A stretch of 64,000 nt of DNA from an uncultured Lachnospiraceae bacterium (GCA_947089905.1 CAMUMG010000002.1:248001-312000), one strand, 5' to 3'. Numbered from the stretch's first letter, positions 31,424-40,762 are shown. The notes: generated from the letters alone by a model not told the origin. Translations and numbers: made by a program.

Positions 31424-32341
31424 TTAAGCACGAAAGCCCCTTCCAATAATTTCACTAGTATTTGTAATCATAACAAATGCTTCTGGCTCGATTTTTTTAA
31501 TAAAACGAAGCAGATGAATAGCCTGAGCTCTTGTCATTACAGTAAGAACCATTTTCTTGTTTTTATGGGTAAAGGCTCCTTGAGCGTCACAAATGGTAGC
31601 ACTTCGTTTGAGAGTATTTAAAATATATTCACAAATTGGTTCTGGGTTTTCACAGATAACAGTGAAGTATTTACATAAGTTCATACTTTCAATCATATTA
31701 TCAACTACCAAAGATTTTAAAATTAAACCAGTTAAAGATAAAAATCCTGTAGTAGCACCAAACAATGGGAAAGTGGCTAATGTCAATAATACATCTGTAC
31801 AAAATAGTGCTTGTCCAATATTAGCATTTGTATATTTCTTTAAAATCATTGCAATGATATCGGTTCCTCCTGTAGAACCACCATAATTAAATAAAATAGC
31901 AGAACCAATTGCAGGAAGTGCAACAGCAAAAAACAGATCAACCATAGGTTCTGTAGTAAGGGGTTTTTTCATTGGACAAATAAATTCTAAAACAGATAGT
32001 GTTCCAGATAATAAAAAACTTCCATAGGCAGTTTTTAGTCCAAAACCCTTTCCAAGAATAAGATATCCAATAAGAAGCAATACAAGATTAATAATAAAAA
32101 CTATAGATCCAGAACTAATAGCACCATCTAAAATTCGAGTCAATAAAATAGCAGCACCTGTGACGCCGCCGATAGAAAAATTATTTGGAAATTTAAAGAA
32201 ATAGACGCCTAAAGCTACAAAGAGTACACCAATAGTTAGGATACCATAATTCTTTAATTCCTTTTGAAAGGGGGATTGTTCCGATCCAGAAAGTTCCGTT
32301 TGTTTTCTTTCTTTTTTAGAAATTTGTTCAGAGGTATTCAT
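31424..32341 (-). CDS. YitT/DUF161 + DUF2179 membrane protein
   Basis: Six hydrophobic helices (starting at about residues 30-50, 60, 88, 120, 150 and 175, with the loop GGSTGGTD typical of YitT) are followed by a C-terminal cytosolic DUF2179 domain (ENPEPICEYILNTLKRSATICDAQGAFT, then ALKKIEPEAFVMITNTSEIIG-like). The function is unknown; a transporter or channel is possible. I prefer ATG 32341 because the upstream ATG (32353) is only 1 nt from GGAAAGG. It is directly upstream of nfi on the same strand. The glycine-rich GGSTGGT loop is a signature of the family. Confidence 0.88.
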   Translation of the reverse strand: MNTSEQISKKERKQTELSGSEQSPFQKELKNYGILTIGVLFVALGVYFFKFPNNFSIGGVTGAAILLTRILDGAISSGSIVFIINLVLLLIGYLILGKGFGLKTAYGSFLLSGTLSVLEFICPMKKPLTTEPMVDLFFAVALPAIGSAILFNYGGSTGGTDIIAMILKKYTNANIGQALFCTDVLLTLATFPLFGATTGFLSLTGLILKSLVVDNMIESMNLCKYFTVICENPEPICEYILNTLKRSATICDAQGAFTHKNKKMVLTVMTRAQAIHLLRFIKKIEPEAFVMITNTSEIIGRGFRA

Positions 32342-32569
32342 AAAAATAACCATGCCTTTCCATAACCTGTAAATTTAATCACAAGTACAATATTTTCTTT
32401 TGTCATAAATAGGCTTTCTATAAAATTGTAGTTACAATCAAGAGTATTATAATATGACTTCATTAAAAAAACAATATGGTTTTTAATTTTGCTATGACAA
32501 AAGAATGAATCGATTACTTTTTCGATGTTTCCTTTATAAAATTTTTATTCTTGCGTTTGTTGTGTAATC

Positions 32570-32598
32570 TTGACAGAAGAATTTATCAAGGATATACT
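32570..32598 (+). promoter_or_regulatory. Sigma-A promoter of nagB
   Basis: TTGACA 32570-32575, 17-bp spacer, TATACT 32593-32598. Transcription should start near 32605, giving a leader of about 87 nt. Confidence 0.82.
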
Positions 32599-32633
32599 AA
32601 CATTATATCAGTAAAAAGTTTGTTAAGTGAGAA

Positions 32634-32672
32634 AGGAGGACGGTACTCCTCCTACCACTAACGATAGTGGGA
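32634..32672 (+). promoter_or_regulatory. Structured leader of nagB
   Basis: GGAGGA (32636-32641) can pair with TCCTCC across CGGTAC, and CCACT can pair with AGTGG across AACGAT immediately downstream. The GGAGGA is a perfect ribosome-site sequence but is about 50 nt before the GTG start and sequestered in the stem, so it does not serve nagB directly. A regulatory RNA or a leader for translation control is possible. Confidence 0.4.
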
Positions 32673-32691
32673 GAAGTGCCTGTAAAATTTT

Positions 32692-33399
32692 GTGAAAATT
32701 ATAAGAGTAGCAAATTATGAAACATTAAGCAGCAAAGCAGCGGATTTAATAGCGGCTCAGGTTTTGGTAAAACCTAACTGTATTCTTGGACTTGCAACAG
32801 GGTCTACTCCTATTGGAACATATGAGAAATTAATAGAATGGCACGAAAAAAAGGAATTGGATTTTTCAGAGGTTACTTCCATTAATTTAGATGAATATGT
32901 GGGATTAGATAGTAATGATAAGAATAGTTATCGATTTTTTATGAATCATCATCTATTTGAACATATTAACATTATACATTCTAATACCTATGTACCAAAT
33001 GGTATGACAGAGAACTGGGAAAAAGAATGTGAAACATATGATCATAGAATTCTTCAATTAGGAGGAATTGATTTACAGTTATTAGGAATTGGAAATAATG
33101 GACATATTGGCTTTAATGAACCGGGAGAAGTATTTGTTAAAAATACTCACTTGGTAGAATTAGGAGAGTCTACAATTCAAGCAAATTCACGTTTCTTTGA
33201 AACGATTGAAGAAGTTCCAAAACAGGCGATTACGATGGGAATTGGAGCAATTATGCAGGCAAAAAAGGTACTTCTAATTGCAAACGGAAAAGAAAAAGAA
33301 GAAATTGTAGAAAAGGCTTTTCATGGACCAATCACTCCACAAGTTCCAGCTTCTATTTTACAGTTACATCCAGATGTTACAGTAATATGCAGTTTTTAA
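32692..33399 (+). CDS. nagB: Glucosamine-6-phosphate deaminase
   Basis: A 235-residue enzyme that isomerises and deaminates glucosamine-6-phosphate to fructose-6-phosphate and ammonia. The signatures LGLATGSTP, SINLDEYVGL (catalytic Asp), YRFFMNHHLFEH, LLGIGNNGHIGFNEPG (catalytic loop with His) and KVLLIANGKEK are all present. The frame starts with GTG at 32692; GGGAGAAG lies 16 nt upstream, further than usual. A strong terminator follows at 33405-33437. nagA is far away (57464), so the two enzymes are not in one operon. Together they would feed amino-sugar breakdown into glycolysis. Confidence 0.95.
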   Translation: MKIIRVANYETLSSKAADLIAAQVLVKPNCILGLATGSTPIGTYEKLIEWHEKKELDFSEVTSINLDEYVGLDSNDKNSYRFFMNHHLFEHINIIHSNTYVPNGMTENWEKECETYDHRILQLGGIDLQLLGIGNNGHIGFNEPGEVFVKNTHLVELGESTIQANSRFFETIEEVPKQAITMGIGAIMQAKKVLLIANGKEKEEIVEKAFHGPITPQVPASILQLHPDVTVICSF

Positions 33400-33404
33400 A
33401 TTAT

Positions 33405-33440
33405 AAAAAAAGTTGTTGCAATCAGCAACAACTTTTTTAT
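33405..33440 (+). terminator. Rho-independent terminator after nagB
   Basis: AAAAAAGTTGTTGC pairs with GCAACAACTTTTTT around a 4- to 5-nt loop, followed by ATTTTTT. Confidence 0.93.
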
Positions 33441-33597
33441 TTTTTAGGTGTAACTTTTTAAAATTTAATACGAATAATTGATGTCAGAACAAAACAGGGT
33501 ATCCTCTAAAGCAGTCATGACCTACAAAATTAGAAAGAGGGGGTAGGGTTCTGATAGAGGAAGAGGAAAAATTTTGTTAAAAAAAAGGAGAGAGTTT

Positions 33598-34281
33598 ATG
33601 AGAAAATTAAAGGTAGCTGCTTTAATGTTAGCAACAGCAGTAGTTTTTACTGCATGTGGTAAAAAAGATAATAATGAAAATACACCAAGCCCAACCCCAA
33701 CGGAGATGGTAAGTCCAAGCCCAACAGATATAGCAGAGCCAACTCCTGAAGGTTCCGATGGATCAAATGGGGGAGGAGACGAAGAAGGAATGCCAGCTCT
33801 TCCAGAAGTAAGTGAAGAGTTAGAAAATCTTCATAATGAAGTTGTAAAATTTGCGACTACAGAAATATATGGTGAAGAATATGGTTATACTCCAGATATG
33901 CCATATGATAAAACCGCAATTTCTGAATTATTTGGAGTTTCGGAAGACTGGTATGATTATGCAGTGGCAGAAGGTACTATGATTAGTATGCACGTAGACA
34001 CTTTTGTAGCAATTCATGCAAAGGAAGGAAATTTAGAAAACGTACAAAATGCACTTAACAATTATCGTGATGTGTTAATTAATGATACTATGCAGTATCC
34101 AATGAATCAATTAAAAATTCAGGGTTCTAAGGTATTTACTCATAAGGATTATGTTTTCTTTATTATGCTTGGATTTGTAGATGATGCTATGTTAGATGCT
34201 GAAGAGGATGTAGCAGTTGCAGAATATGAAAAGATGAATCAGAAAGTAATTGATAAAATCACTTCTGTTTTAGGTGAATAA
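33598..34281 (+). CDS. DUF4358 lipoprotein
   Basis: A 227-residue exported lipoprotein starting at ATG 33598 (AAAGGAGAGAG upstream). A lipobox (VVFTACGKK, lipidated Cys) follows a hydrophobic helix. Then come a Pro/Ser/Thr linker and a DUF4358 domain (YDKTAISELFGVSEDWYDYAVAEG, VDTFVAIHAKEG, VLINDTM, FTHKDYVFFIMLGF). The family is of unknown function. The same domain is fused to a DHHW/AlgX-like domain at 47877, and the present gene is followed by an ECF sigma-MBOAT-DHHW cluster, so a role in surface polymer modification is likely. A terminator-like hairpin (about 34393-34421) follows. Confidence 0.85.
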   Translation: MRKLKVAALMLATAVVFTACGKKDNNENTPSPTPTEMVSPSPTDIAEPTPEGSDGSNGGGDEEGMPALPEVSEELENLHNEVVKFATTEIYGEEYGYTPDMPYDKTAISELFGVSEDWYDYAVAEGTMISMHVDTFVAIHAKEGNLENVQNALNNYRDVLINDTMQYPMNQLKIQGSKVFTHKDYVFFIMLGFVDDAMLDAEEDVAVAEYEKMNQKVIDKITSVLGE

Positions 34282-34392
34282 AACACGTATAAAATTTCAA
34301 AATCAGGAAATAGTGTTTCACATAAGGATTCCTAAAGGACAATTTCCAATTTTCCTATGGCGCAGGCTCTTTACCTGTGATATACTAGCAGT

Positions 34393-34430
34393 GCCGGTCG
34401 GAGTTTCCGGCCGGTATTTTTATATTATTT
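34393..34430 (+). terminator. Rho-independent terminator after the DUF4358 gene
   Basis: CCGGTCGGA pairs with TCCGGCCGG (one G-T pair) around GTT, followed by TATTTTTAT. Confidence 0.8.
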
Positions 34431-34497
34431 AAATTCCTTGCCGTCCGGTTACATAGCCGAACAGGAAAATTGAGAAGTGGCAGGAGGAAAATTCCTG

Positions 34498-35061
34498 ATG
34501 AATGGAAAAGAACAAATGACAGAAGAACAAAAGAATCGCTCCGAAATTGATAAAAGGGATTACGAATCTTTTTTGAAGGGAGATTTAAGTGGATTTGAAC
34601 GTCTGGTTTTACGCTATAAAAACTCTTTAATCTATTTTATACATCGATATATTAAAGATATTACAATGGCAGAAGATTTGGCACAAGATGCTTTTGTAGA
34701 AGTGTATGTACACAAGGAAAGATACCGCTTAGATGTAAGTTTTAAGACCTATTTATATACAATTGGAAGAAATAAAGCGGTTGATTATATTCGAAAAAAC
34801 AGTCGTCTTATTTTTGTTGACGAATATCCAGAAGAAGTAGATGAACAGGAACTGGAAAATAAAGTAATTCATGAGGAAGAAAAGAAAAAACTTCACCAAG
34901 CACTAAAGGGACTAAAAAAAGAATATCAGGCTGCCATCACTTTAATTGATTTAGAGGAGATGACATATGCACAAGCTGCTAAAATTTTAAATAAAACAGA
35001 AGTTCAAATGAAAGTTTTAATACACCGCGCAAGAAAAAGTCTTGCAAAAAAATTAAGTTAG
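34498..35061 (+). CDS. ECF-type RNA polymerase sigma factor
   Basis: A 187-residue sigma-70 family factor of the extracytoplasmic function group. Region 2 is clear (FERLVLRYKNSLIYFIHRYIKD, AEDLAQDAFVEVYVHKERYR, TYLYTIGRNKAVDYIRK) and region 4 (LKGLKKEYQAAITLI, YAQAAKILNKTEVQMKVLIHRARKSL). ATG 34498 follows AGGAGG. It is followed 16 bp later by a one-helix membrane protein that may be its anti-sigma factor, then by MBOAT and DHHW genes. The four genes probably form one operon of a signal-controlled cell-surface modification system. Confidence 0.9.
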   Translation: MNGKEQMTEEQKNRSEIDKRDYESFLKGDLSGFERLVLRYKNSLIYFIHRYIKDITMAEDLAQDAFVEVYVHKERYRLDVSFKTYLYTIGRNKAVDYIRKNSRLIFVDEYPEEVDEQELENKVIHEEEKKKLHQALKGLKKEYQAAITLIDLEEMTYAQAAKILNKTEVQMKVLIHRARKSLAKKLS

Positions 35062-35077
35062 GAGGCAGGACACAGGT

Positions 35078-35689
35078 ATGAAAAGTGACAGGGAATTCCT
35101 AGATGGGATTTACAAAAAAGCCGCACAATATTTGGAACAGCCAAGCAAAAGGTGGAAGAAGTATCAAGTGTTTTCTGGACTGGCAGCATGTCTTTTAATC
35201 TGTGTTCTAGGAATAGGCTGGCTTTACACAGGAAAAAAAGAAAATATAGATTCTAAAAATATAGGAGTTAAAAATACGAAAAATTCTGAGGAAGAGGCGA
35301 TGGTTCCAAGAGTTTTGTCTTTAGATACACAGCCGATAAATAATAATCCCACTCTAATAGCTGCTGGACAAATTAATTCTATTCTGGAAGAAGAGGGAAA
35401 GAAGATTGCTGAGTTTTTAGTAGAAGATTGCTTTTATGGAATATGGGAAGAAGAAACTTTAATGATAGAAAGTACCACTTTGGTTCAGGTTGGTGATCAG
35501 CTACTTTTAGTATTAAATAAGATAGATGATAAATTTTTCTTGGTTGATGAAGGGGATAGTATATACCAATATGTTTCTGGAACTGGGGAAGAGGCACTTT
35601 ATCAGAGCCTAGATGGTTTCTTGTTTACACCAAAAGAAATAATAAAAGGATGGGTTAAGACATCGGAGGAAGAACATGGTATTCAGTAG
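35078..35689 (+). CDS. Probable anti-sigma factor (single-pass membrane protein)
   Basis: A 203-residue protein with a short cytosolic N-terminus (FLDGIYKKAAQYLEQPSKR), one membrane helix (about 31-50, VFSGLAACLLICVLGIGWLY) and an extracellular C-terminus of about 150 residues. It is encoded immediately after the ECF sigma factor, and its orientation (N-terminus inside) fits an anti-sigma factor of the membrane type. No conserved zinc His/Cys motif of the classical ZAS domain is visible, so the assignment rests mainly on gene order. The end overlaps the MBOAT start by 14 bp, so the two are translationally coupled. Confidence 0.6.
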   Translation: MKSDREFLDGIYKKAAQYLEQPSKRWKKYQVFSGLAACLLICVLGIGWLYTGKKENIDSKNIGVKNTKNSEEEAMVPRVLSLDTQPINNNPTLIAAGQINSILEEEGKKIAEFLVEDCFYGIWEEETLMIESTTLVQVGDQLLLVLNKIDDKFFLVDEGDSIYQYVSGTGEEALYQSLDGFLFTPKEIIKGWVKTSEEEHGIQ

Positions 35690-37130
35690 TCTGTTGTTTT
35701 TATTTCGTTTTTTACCAATTATTTTATGTGTCTATTTTGTTGTTCCAAAAAGATTTCGCAACGCGATACTATTTTTATTTAGTCTGATTTTTTATGCTTG
35801 GGGGGAACCCATTTATGTTGTATTAATGCTATTTTCAACAGTTGTAGATTATACACATGGAATGTTAGTAGAAAAGTTTAAAAATAAAGGACAGATAAAA
35901 AGGGCAAAAATGGCAGTAGCCTCTTCTATGACGATTAATTTATTGTTGCTTGGATTTTTTAAATATTCTGACTTTATTATTCAAAATATAAATCAATTAT
36001 TTAAAATATCTATTCCCTTGCTGAATTTGGCACTTCCTATTGGAATTTCATTTTATACTTTCCAAACGATGTCTTATACAATAGATGTCTATAGAGGAGA
36101 AGCGAAGGTACAAAAGAATATCATTTCTTTTGGAGCCTATGTGGCATTATTCCCACAGTTAATTGCAGGACCAATTGTACAATATAAAACGATTGACACT
36201 CAGTTAAACAAAAGAAAAGAAAGTTTTGACCAATTTTCTTATGGGGTTATGCGTTTTCTTTCTGGACTTGGGAAAAAAGTTTTACTTGCAAATAATATCG
36301 GTCTATTGTGGGACACTGTTCAAAAGATTCCATCTATGGAACTTCCTGCATTAACAGCATGGTTAGGAATTACAGCATACTCCTTTCAAATCTATTTTGA
36401 TTTTTCAGGATATTCCGATATGGCAATTGGATTAGGTCATATGTTTGGATTTCGGTTTTTAGAGAATTTTCAATATCCTTATATGTCAAAGAGTATTACT
36501 GAATTTTGGAGACGTTGGCATATTTCTCTCGGAAGCTGGTTTCGGGATTATGTCTATATTCCATTAGGGGGAAATCGAAAAGGACTACCACTTCAAATTC
36601 GGAATATTGCTGTTGTATGGCTGCTTACTGGTATTTGGCATGGAGCAAGCTGGAATTTCTTATTTTGGGGTGTCTACTTCGGAATTTTGTTAATTGTAGA
36701 AAAGTTATTTTTCCTAAAAATTTTAAATAAACTTCCTAAAATCTTAGCACACCTATACGCACTATTTTTTATCTGGATTGGATGGGTTATATTTGCACTA
36801 GAGGATTTTGGAAAGGTAGGAGAATTTCTTAAGGCAATGTTTGGTGGCGGGGCTGGATTTGCTAATACATCAACATGGTATTTGCTTAGTAACTATGGAT
36901 TAATTTTCCTTATTTTAATTGCTGCTTGTACTGATTTTCCAAAACGTATAGTAATACGGCTTTTTGGAAACAGCGAATGGAGCTTAATAGAAGAAAAAGA
37001 GGAAAAAACAATAATAAAACAAAGACTTCGAATCGCTGCAAGCGGTATTTTTATTGTGACAATCTTTCTTCTTTCAGTTGCATATCTAGTAGATGCTTCT
37101 TATAATCCATTTTTATATTTTAGATTTTAA
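35676..37130 (+). CDS. MBOAT-family O-acyltransferase (AlgI/DltB-like)
   Basis: A 484-residue membrane protein with about ten hydrophobic segments. The catalytic histidine lies in WLLTGIWHGASWNFLFWG (about 315-332), with further family motifs SFYTFQTMSYTIDVYRGE, PQLIAGPIVQY, GYSDMAIGLGHMFGF and FWRRWHISLGSWFRDYVYIPLGGNRKG. It should carry an acyl group across the membrane for transfer to a polysaccharide or teichoic acid. ATG follows GGAGGAAGAAC and overlaps the preceding gene. The next gene is a DHHW-type protein that would complete acyl transfer outside the cell. Confidence 0.93.
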   Translation: MVFSSLLFLFRFLPIILCVYFVVPKRFRNAILFLFSLIFYAWGEPIYVVLMLFSTVVDYTHGMLVEKFKNKGQIKRAKMAVASSMTINLLLLGFFKYSDFIIQNINQLFKISIPLLNLALPIGISFYTFQTMSYTIDVYRGEAKVQKNIISFGAYVALFPQLIAGPIVQYKTIDTQLNKRKESFDQFSYGVMRFLSGLGKKVLLANNIGLLWDTVQKIPSMELPALTAWLGITAYSFQIYFDFSGYSDMAIGLGHMFGFRFLENFQYPYMSKSITEFWRRWHISLGSWFRDYVYIPLGGNRKGLPLQIRNIAVVWLLTGIWHGASWNFLFWGVYFGILLIVEKLFFLKILNKLPKILAHLYALFFIWIGWVIFALEDFGKVGEFLKAMFGGGAGFANTSTWYLLSNYGLIFLILIAACTDFPKRIVIRLFGNSEWSLIEEKEEKTIIKQRLRIAASGIFIVTIFLLSVAYLVDASYNPFLYFRF

Positions 37131-37162
37131 TCTTTGGACAAGCAGAAAGGGAAGATAGGGCT

Positions 37163-38329
37163 ATGGAAGAACAAAAACGAAATAAAAAATCAATAGAAAA
37201 ACTTCTACCTACTGTGTTATTTTTACTTTTGATCTTTGGTTTTACAGTTATTAGTCTGTTTGCTCCAATTAAAAAGTTTTCAGAAAATGAAAACAGAGTA
37301 TTGGCACAACGACCAAAGTTCCAATGGAGTTCTTTATGGAACGGTACTTATACAAAAGATTATGAAACTTTTATTACCGATCAATTTTTTCAAAGAGATG
37401 CTTGGATTGGAATAAAAACATGGACAGAGTTAGCAATGCAAAAAAAAGAAATTAATGGTGTCTTTTTTGCAAAGGATGATTATTTAATCGAAACACAAAA
37501 AAAGGAAGAAGTCGATACAAAACAGCTTGAAAAAAATGAAGAATGGCTTTTAAAATTTATTTCAAAATATGAGAAGTTATTTGGATGCGATAGAGTTCAT
37601 GCAATGCTTGTTCCAACGGCTTCGGAAGTATTAGCAGATAAACTACCTAAATTTGCACAGACTTATTCACAACAAAAACTTCTAGATCAAATGAAAACGG
37701 ATTTTCCAAAGGAAACTTTTTTAGATGTAGGGGAGATTTTAAAACAACATACAGAAGAATATATTTATTATAAAACAGATCATCACTGGACGGCACATGG
37801 AGCTTACTATGCCTATGAACAATGGGCAAAGGCATGTAAGTTTCTTCCTTGGGATATTTCTAAATTTCAAATTGAAAAAGTGAATGATTCCTTTTATGGA
37901 ACAATTTATTCTAAGATCAATATAAAAACCACAAAACCAGATGAGATCTATCTTTATCAAACAGGAGAAACATATCAGGTGGAGTATGATATGGATCGCA
38001 AAAAGAGAGATACTCTATATGAAAAGTCCCATTTAGAAACAAAAGATAAATACAGTGTTTATTTAGACGGAAATCATGGAATTGTACAGGTGGATACAAA
38101 TATAAAGGAAAATGCAGATAGGAAGTTATTAATCTTAAAAGACTCTTATGCACACTGTTTTACACCATTTGCAGTCAACCATTTTCCAGTAACTTATATG
38201 ATAGATCTTCGCTATTTTAATATGCCAATTTCCCAGTTTATTAAGAACTATCAAATTACCGATATTTTGGTTTTATATAATGTAAGAAGCTTTATGACTG
38301 ACAAAAATCTATATAAAATAGTCCGCTAA
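37163..38329 (+). CDS. DHHW-family (AlgJ/AlgX-like) surface acyl-transfer protein
   Basis: A 388-residue exported protein with an N-terminal membrane anchor (about 10-30) and the DHHW motif (YKTDHHWTAHGAYYAY, about residue 206). A conserved Ser/Asn region (LLILKDSYAHCFTPF) contributes to the SGNH-type active site. It starts 32 bp after the MBOAT gene. In alginate- and teichoic-type systems, proteins of this kind take the acyl group delivered by the MBOAT protein and attach it to the polymer. It belongs with the ECF sigma/anti-sigma pair upstream. A long hairpin (38338-38384) ends the unit. Confidence 0.88.
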   Translation: MEEQKRNKKSIEKLLPTVLFLLLIFGFTVISLFAPIKKFSENENRVLAQRPKFQWSSLWNGTYTKDYETFITDQFFQRDAWIGIKTWTELAMQKKEINGVFFAKDDYLIETQKKEEVDTKQLEKNEEWLLKFISKYEKLFGCDRVHAMLVPTASEVLADKLPKFAQTYSQQKLLDQMKTDFPKETFLDVGEILKQHTEEYIYYKTDHHWTAHGAYYAYEQWAKACKFLPWDISKFQIEKVNDSFYGTIYSKINIKTTKPDEIYLYQTGETYQVEYDMDRKKRDTLYEKSHLETKDKYSVYLDGNHGIVQVDTNIKENADRKLLILKDSYAHCFTPFAVNHFPVTYMIDLRYFNMPISQFIKNYQITDILVLYNVRSFMTDKNLYKIVR

Positions 38330-38337
38330 AAATATAG

Positions 38338-38384
38338 GGAGCTGTCGCACTAAGAAAATATTCCATTCTTAGTGCGACAGCTCC
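38338..38384. terminator. Perfect hairpin of the GAGCTGT..ACTAAG family
   Basis: GGAGCTGTCGCACTAAG pairs fully with CTTAGTGCGACAGCTCC around a 13-nt loop. It is between the DHHW gene and the convergent plsC gene, so it can stop both. Confidence 0.85.
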
Positions 38385-38431
38385 TTAGTTTCTGATTTCT
38401 AATAAAAATAGATTCCTGCGTTTGCTATGAT

Positions 38432-39157
38432 TTATTTTTCAGAAATTTGACAAAGAGTTTCATCGATTTTATTTTGTATTTTATTCTGAACAAATTCTGC
38501 AAGTTCAGTTGTTTTCATTCCCTTATAATCTTCATAATATAGAGGTTTCATATAGTGAATTTGAACGGTCAGTTTTTTTATAGAATGAGTATCAAATGCC
38601 TTAAAGGAATCGATTAATGCAACAGGAACAATGGGGCATTGAGCCTTTGTTGCACTCTTAAAAGTTCCCCCTTTAAACTCTCCAACAACATTTCCGTTTT
38701 TGCTACGGGTTCCTTCAGCAAATACAACAAAATTTTCACCATTTTTTACACGGCGGCTCATATTTTGTATGACTGTCATAGATTGGCGGATATCTTCCCG
38801 ATCAATAATTTCAGCTTGAAGTAGTGTGATAACATTTCTCAATAAAAAAATATCTTTAACCTCTTTTTTCATTACAGTAACAAATGGTCGTTCATGAGTT
38901 TCTAAAAATGCAAGAGCGTCAAATAATCCTTGATGGTTTGGGAAAATAATATATCCTGTTTCTTTAGGTAAATTTTCAATACCATAACATTCTACTTTAA
39001 TACGACCACGACGATTGACAATTGGTGCAATATGGCGAAGAAAAGCATATCTTGTAACAGCATCATATTTTTCGATGTTACATAATTGAAATAATCGAAA
39101 AAACCAAAACGGCAGGTTAAAAAAACTGCGTAAAAACATCAAAGCAATTCTTTTCAT
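38432..39157 (-). CDS. plsC: 1-acyl-sn-glycerol-3-phosphate acyltransferase
   Basis: A 241-residue membrane-associated acyltransferase that makes phosphatidic acid from lysophosphatidic acid. Motifs: NHQGLFDAL (HxxxxD catalytic), FVTVMKKEVKDI, EIIDREDIRQS and VFAEGTRSKNG, followed by PIVPVALIDS, which complete the PlsC pattern. An N-terminal hydrophobic helix anchors it. It lies just upstream of the convergent hairpin and directly downstream of rpoD on the same strand, 25 bp from it, so it may be read from the rpoD transcript. Confidence 0.9.
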   Translation of the reverse strand: MKRIALMFLRSFFNLPFWFFRLFQLCNIEKYDAVTRYAFLRHIAPIVNRRGRIKVECYGIENLPKETGYIIFPNHQGLFDALAFLETHERPFVTVMKKEVKDIFLLRNVITLLQAEIIDREDIRQSMTVIQNMSRRVKNGENFVVFAEGTRSKNGNVVGEFKGGTFKSATKAQCPIVPVALIDSFKAFDTHSIKKLTVQIHYMKPLYYEDYKGMKTTELAEFVQNKIQNKIDETLCQISEK

Positions 39158-39182
39158 AAATAAAATCCTTTCGTTATTTCAT

Positions 39183-40298
39183 TCAATTTAATTCATAACC
39201 TTTTAACATTCTTGCACGGCTTGGATGTCTTAATTTTCGAAGTGCTTTGGCTTCAATTTGACGAATTCGTTCTCTTGTAACATTAAATTCTTTTCCTACT
39301 TCTTCGAGAGTTCGGCTTCTTCCATCTTTTAGACCAAAACGAAGGATTAAAACCCTTTGTTCACGTTCGGTTAGAGTATCTAAAAGTTTAGAGATTTGAT
39401 CTTGTAATACAGCGTAAGAAGCAGCATCTTCTGGACCCATAATAGTATCATCTTTAATAAAATCTCCTAAATGACTATCATCTTCTTCTCCAATTGGGGT
39501 ATCAAGAGAAATTGGATCGGCACTGACTTTTAGGATCTCACGAACTTTATCAATTGGTAGATTCATTGCATTTGCCAGTTCTTGTTCTGTTGGTTCACGA
39601 CCTAATTCCTGTAAGAGATTTCTAGAAACACGGTACGTTTTGTTAATCACCTCCGACATATGTACCGGAATTCGTATAGTTCTGGACTGGTCAGCAATAG
39701 AACGTGTAATGGCTTGACGAATCCACCACGTTGCATAGGTACTAAATTTATATCCTTTATTATAGTCGAATTTATCAACTGCTTTGATTAAGCCTAAATT
39801 TCCCTCTTGAATGAGATCTAAAAAAGAAAGTCCTCTTCCCACATAGCGTTTTGCAATACTGACTACAAGACGTAAATTAGATTCTGCTAAAATTTGTTTT
39901 GCTTTATCATCTCCTATTTCAATTTTTCTTGCAAGTTCAATTTCTTCTGCTACGCTTAATAGTGGATAGTTTCCGATTTCTTTTAAATACTGTTTTACTG
40001 GATCATCTGACATAGTACTTGCTAATACAGACAAATCATCAGTATCTACTAAAAGTTCAGTATCTTCTTCCAATTCTAATAATGTATCATCATCTGGTTC
40101 CTCTTCATCGTTTGGATTAAGAACAACAATATTATTTGTTTCAAGATATTCATAAATTTTGTCGATCTGTCTAACATTTAAATTAAGTTCTTTAAAAAAG
40201 TCATTGACTTTATCTACTTCGATCACACCTTTATTTTCATTTGCAAATGTGACTAAATCTTTCAAACGTGTTTCAAAGCTGCGTACTTGTTCTTCCAT
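39183..40298 (-). CDS. rpoD: Primary RNA polymerase sigma factor (sigma-70/sigma-A)
   Basis: A 371-residue sigma factor of the primary type. Motifs: region 1.2-2 ([41 protein letters not shown]), region 2 ([42 protein letters not shown]), region 3 ([14 protein letters not shown]), and region 4 ([31 protein letters not shown]). It provides housekeeping promoter recognition. The second of two adjacent ATGs (40298) is 7 nt from AGGAGG, better placed than the first. dnaG is not next to it in the visible part, unlike the usual dnaG-rpoD pair. Confidence 0.97.
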   Translation of the reverse strand: MEEQVRSFETRLKDLVTFANENKGVIEVDKVNDFFKELNLNVRQIDKIYEYLETNNIVVLNPNDEEEPDDDTLLELEEDTELLVDTDDLSVLASTMSDDPVKQYLKEIGNYPLLSVAEEIELARKIEIGDDKAKQILAESNLRLVVSIAKRYVGRGLSFLDLIQEGNLGLIKAVDKFDYNKGYKFSTYATWWIRQAITRSIADQSRTIRIPVHMSEVINKTYRVSRNLLQELGREPTEQELANAMNLPIDKVREILKVSADPISLDTPIGEEDDSHLGDFIKDDTIMGPEDAASYAVLQDQISKLLDTLTEREQRVLILRFGLKDGRSRTLEEVGKEFNVTRERIRQIEAKALRKLRHPSRARMLKGYELN

Positions 40299-40679
40299 CA
40301 TGTAGCCTCCTGTAAAGTTAGGGATAAGTATGTTTATTTATCTTTAAATATAATAGATATGTTGTAATTTTAAAATCTTTTTCTCCTTTAAAGTAAAATG
40401 TGCTTTCGATATTGGTTTGGTTATTTTCAGTCTAATGTTTAGTTGTATATGTCTGATTTTGAGCGAAAAAGTCACCAAATATCATTATAGCATAGGTATA
40501 GCGAGAAAGAAACTAAAATTTTATAGAATATTTTTCTGTTTTTCTTAATGTATGTTTTCTATTGTATAGCATTTTTACCAGAATTTATCATTAAAAATTG
40601 ATAATTAAGAAACAAGACTGGAAAATATATACATTAAAATGTTATAGTAAAAAAAATAAAAAATAATTTTAAAAAAGTA

Positions 40680-40708
40680 TTGACAAATTTTTAGAAACCA
40701 TTTATAAT
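40680..40708 (+). promoter_or_regulatory. Strong sigma-A promoter, no gene assigned
   Basis: TTGACA 40680-40685, 17-bp spacer, TATAAT 40703-40708, both consensus. Transcript of about 200-350 nt expected before the terminators. Confidence 0.8.
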
Positions 40709-40762
40709 AAAGACAATAAATCAAACAAGAGATTGTTAGAGAAGGGAAAGAGGTGATTCCGT

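Larger units (their letters stand above)
32342..32691. other. 350-bp divergent region with nagB promoter and leader
   Basis: Between the YitT-type gene and nagB. It holds a consensus promoter for nagB (32570-32598) and about 90 nt of 5' leader with two predicted hairpins. No gene or small ORF is convincing. Confidence 0.6.
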
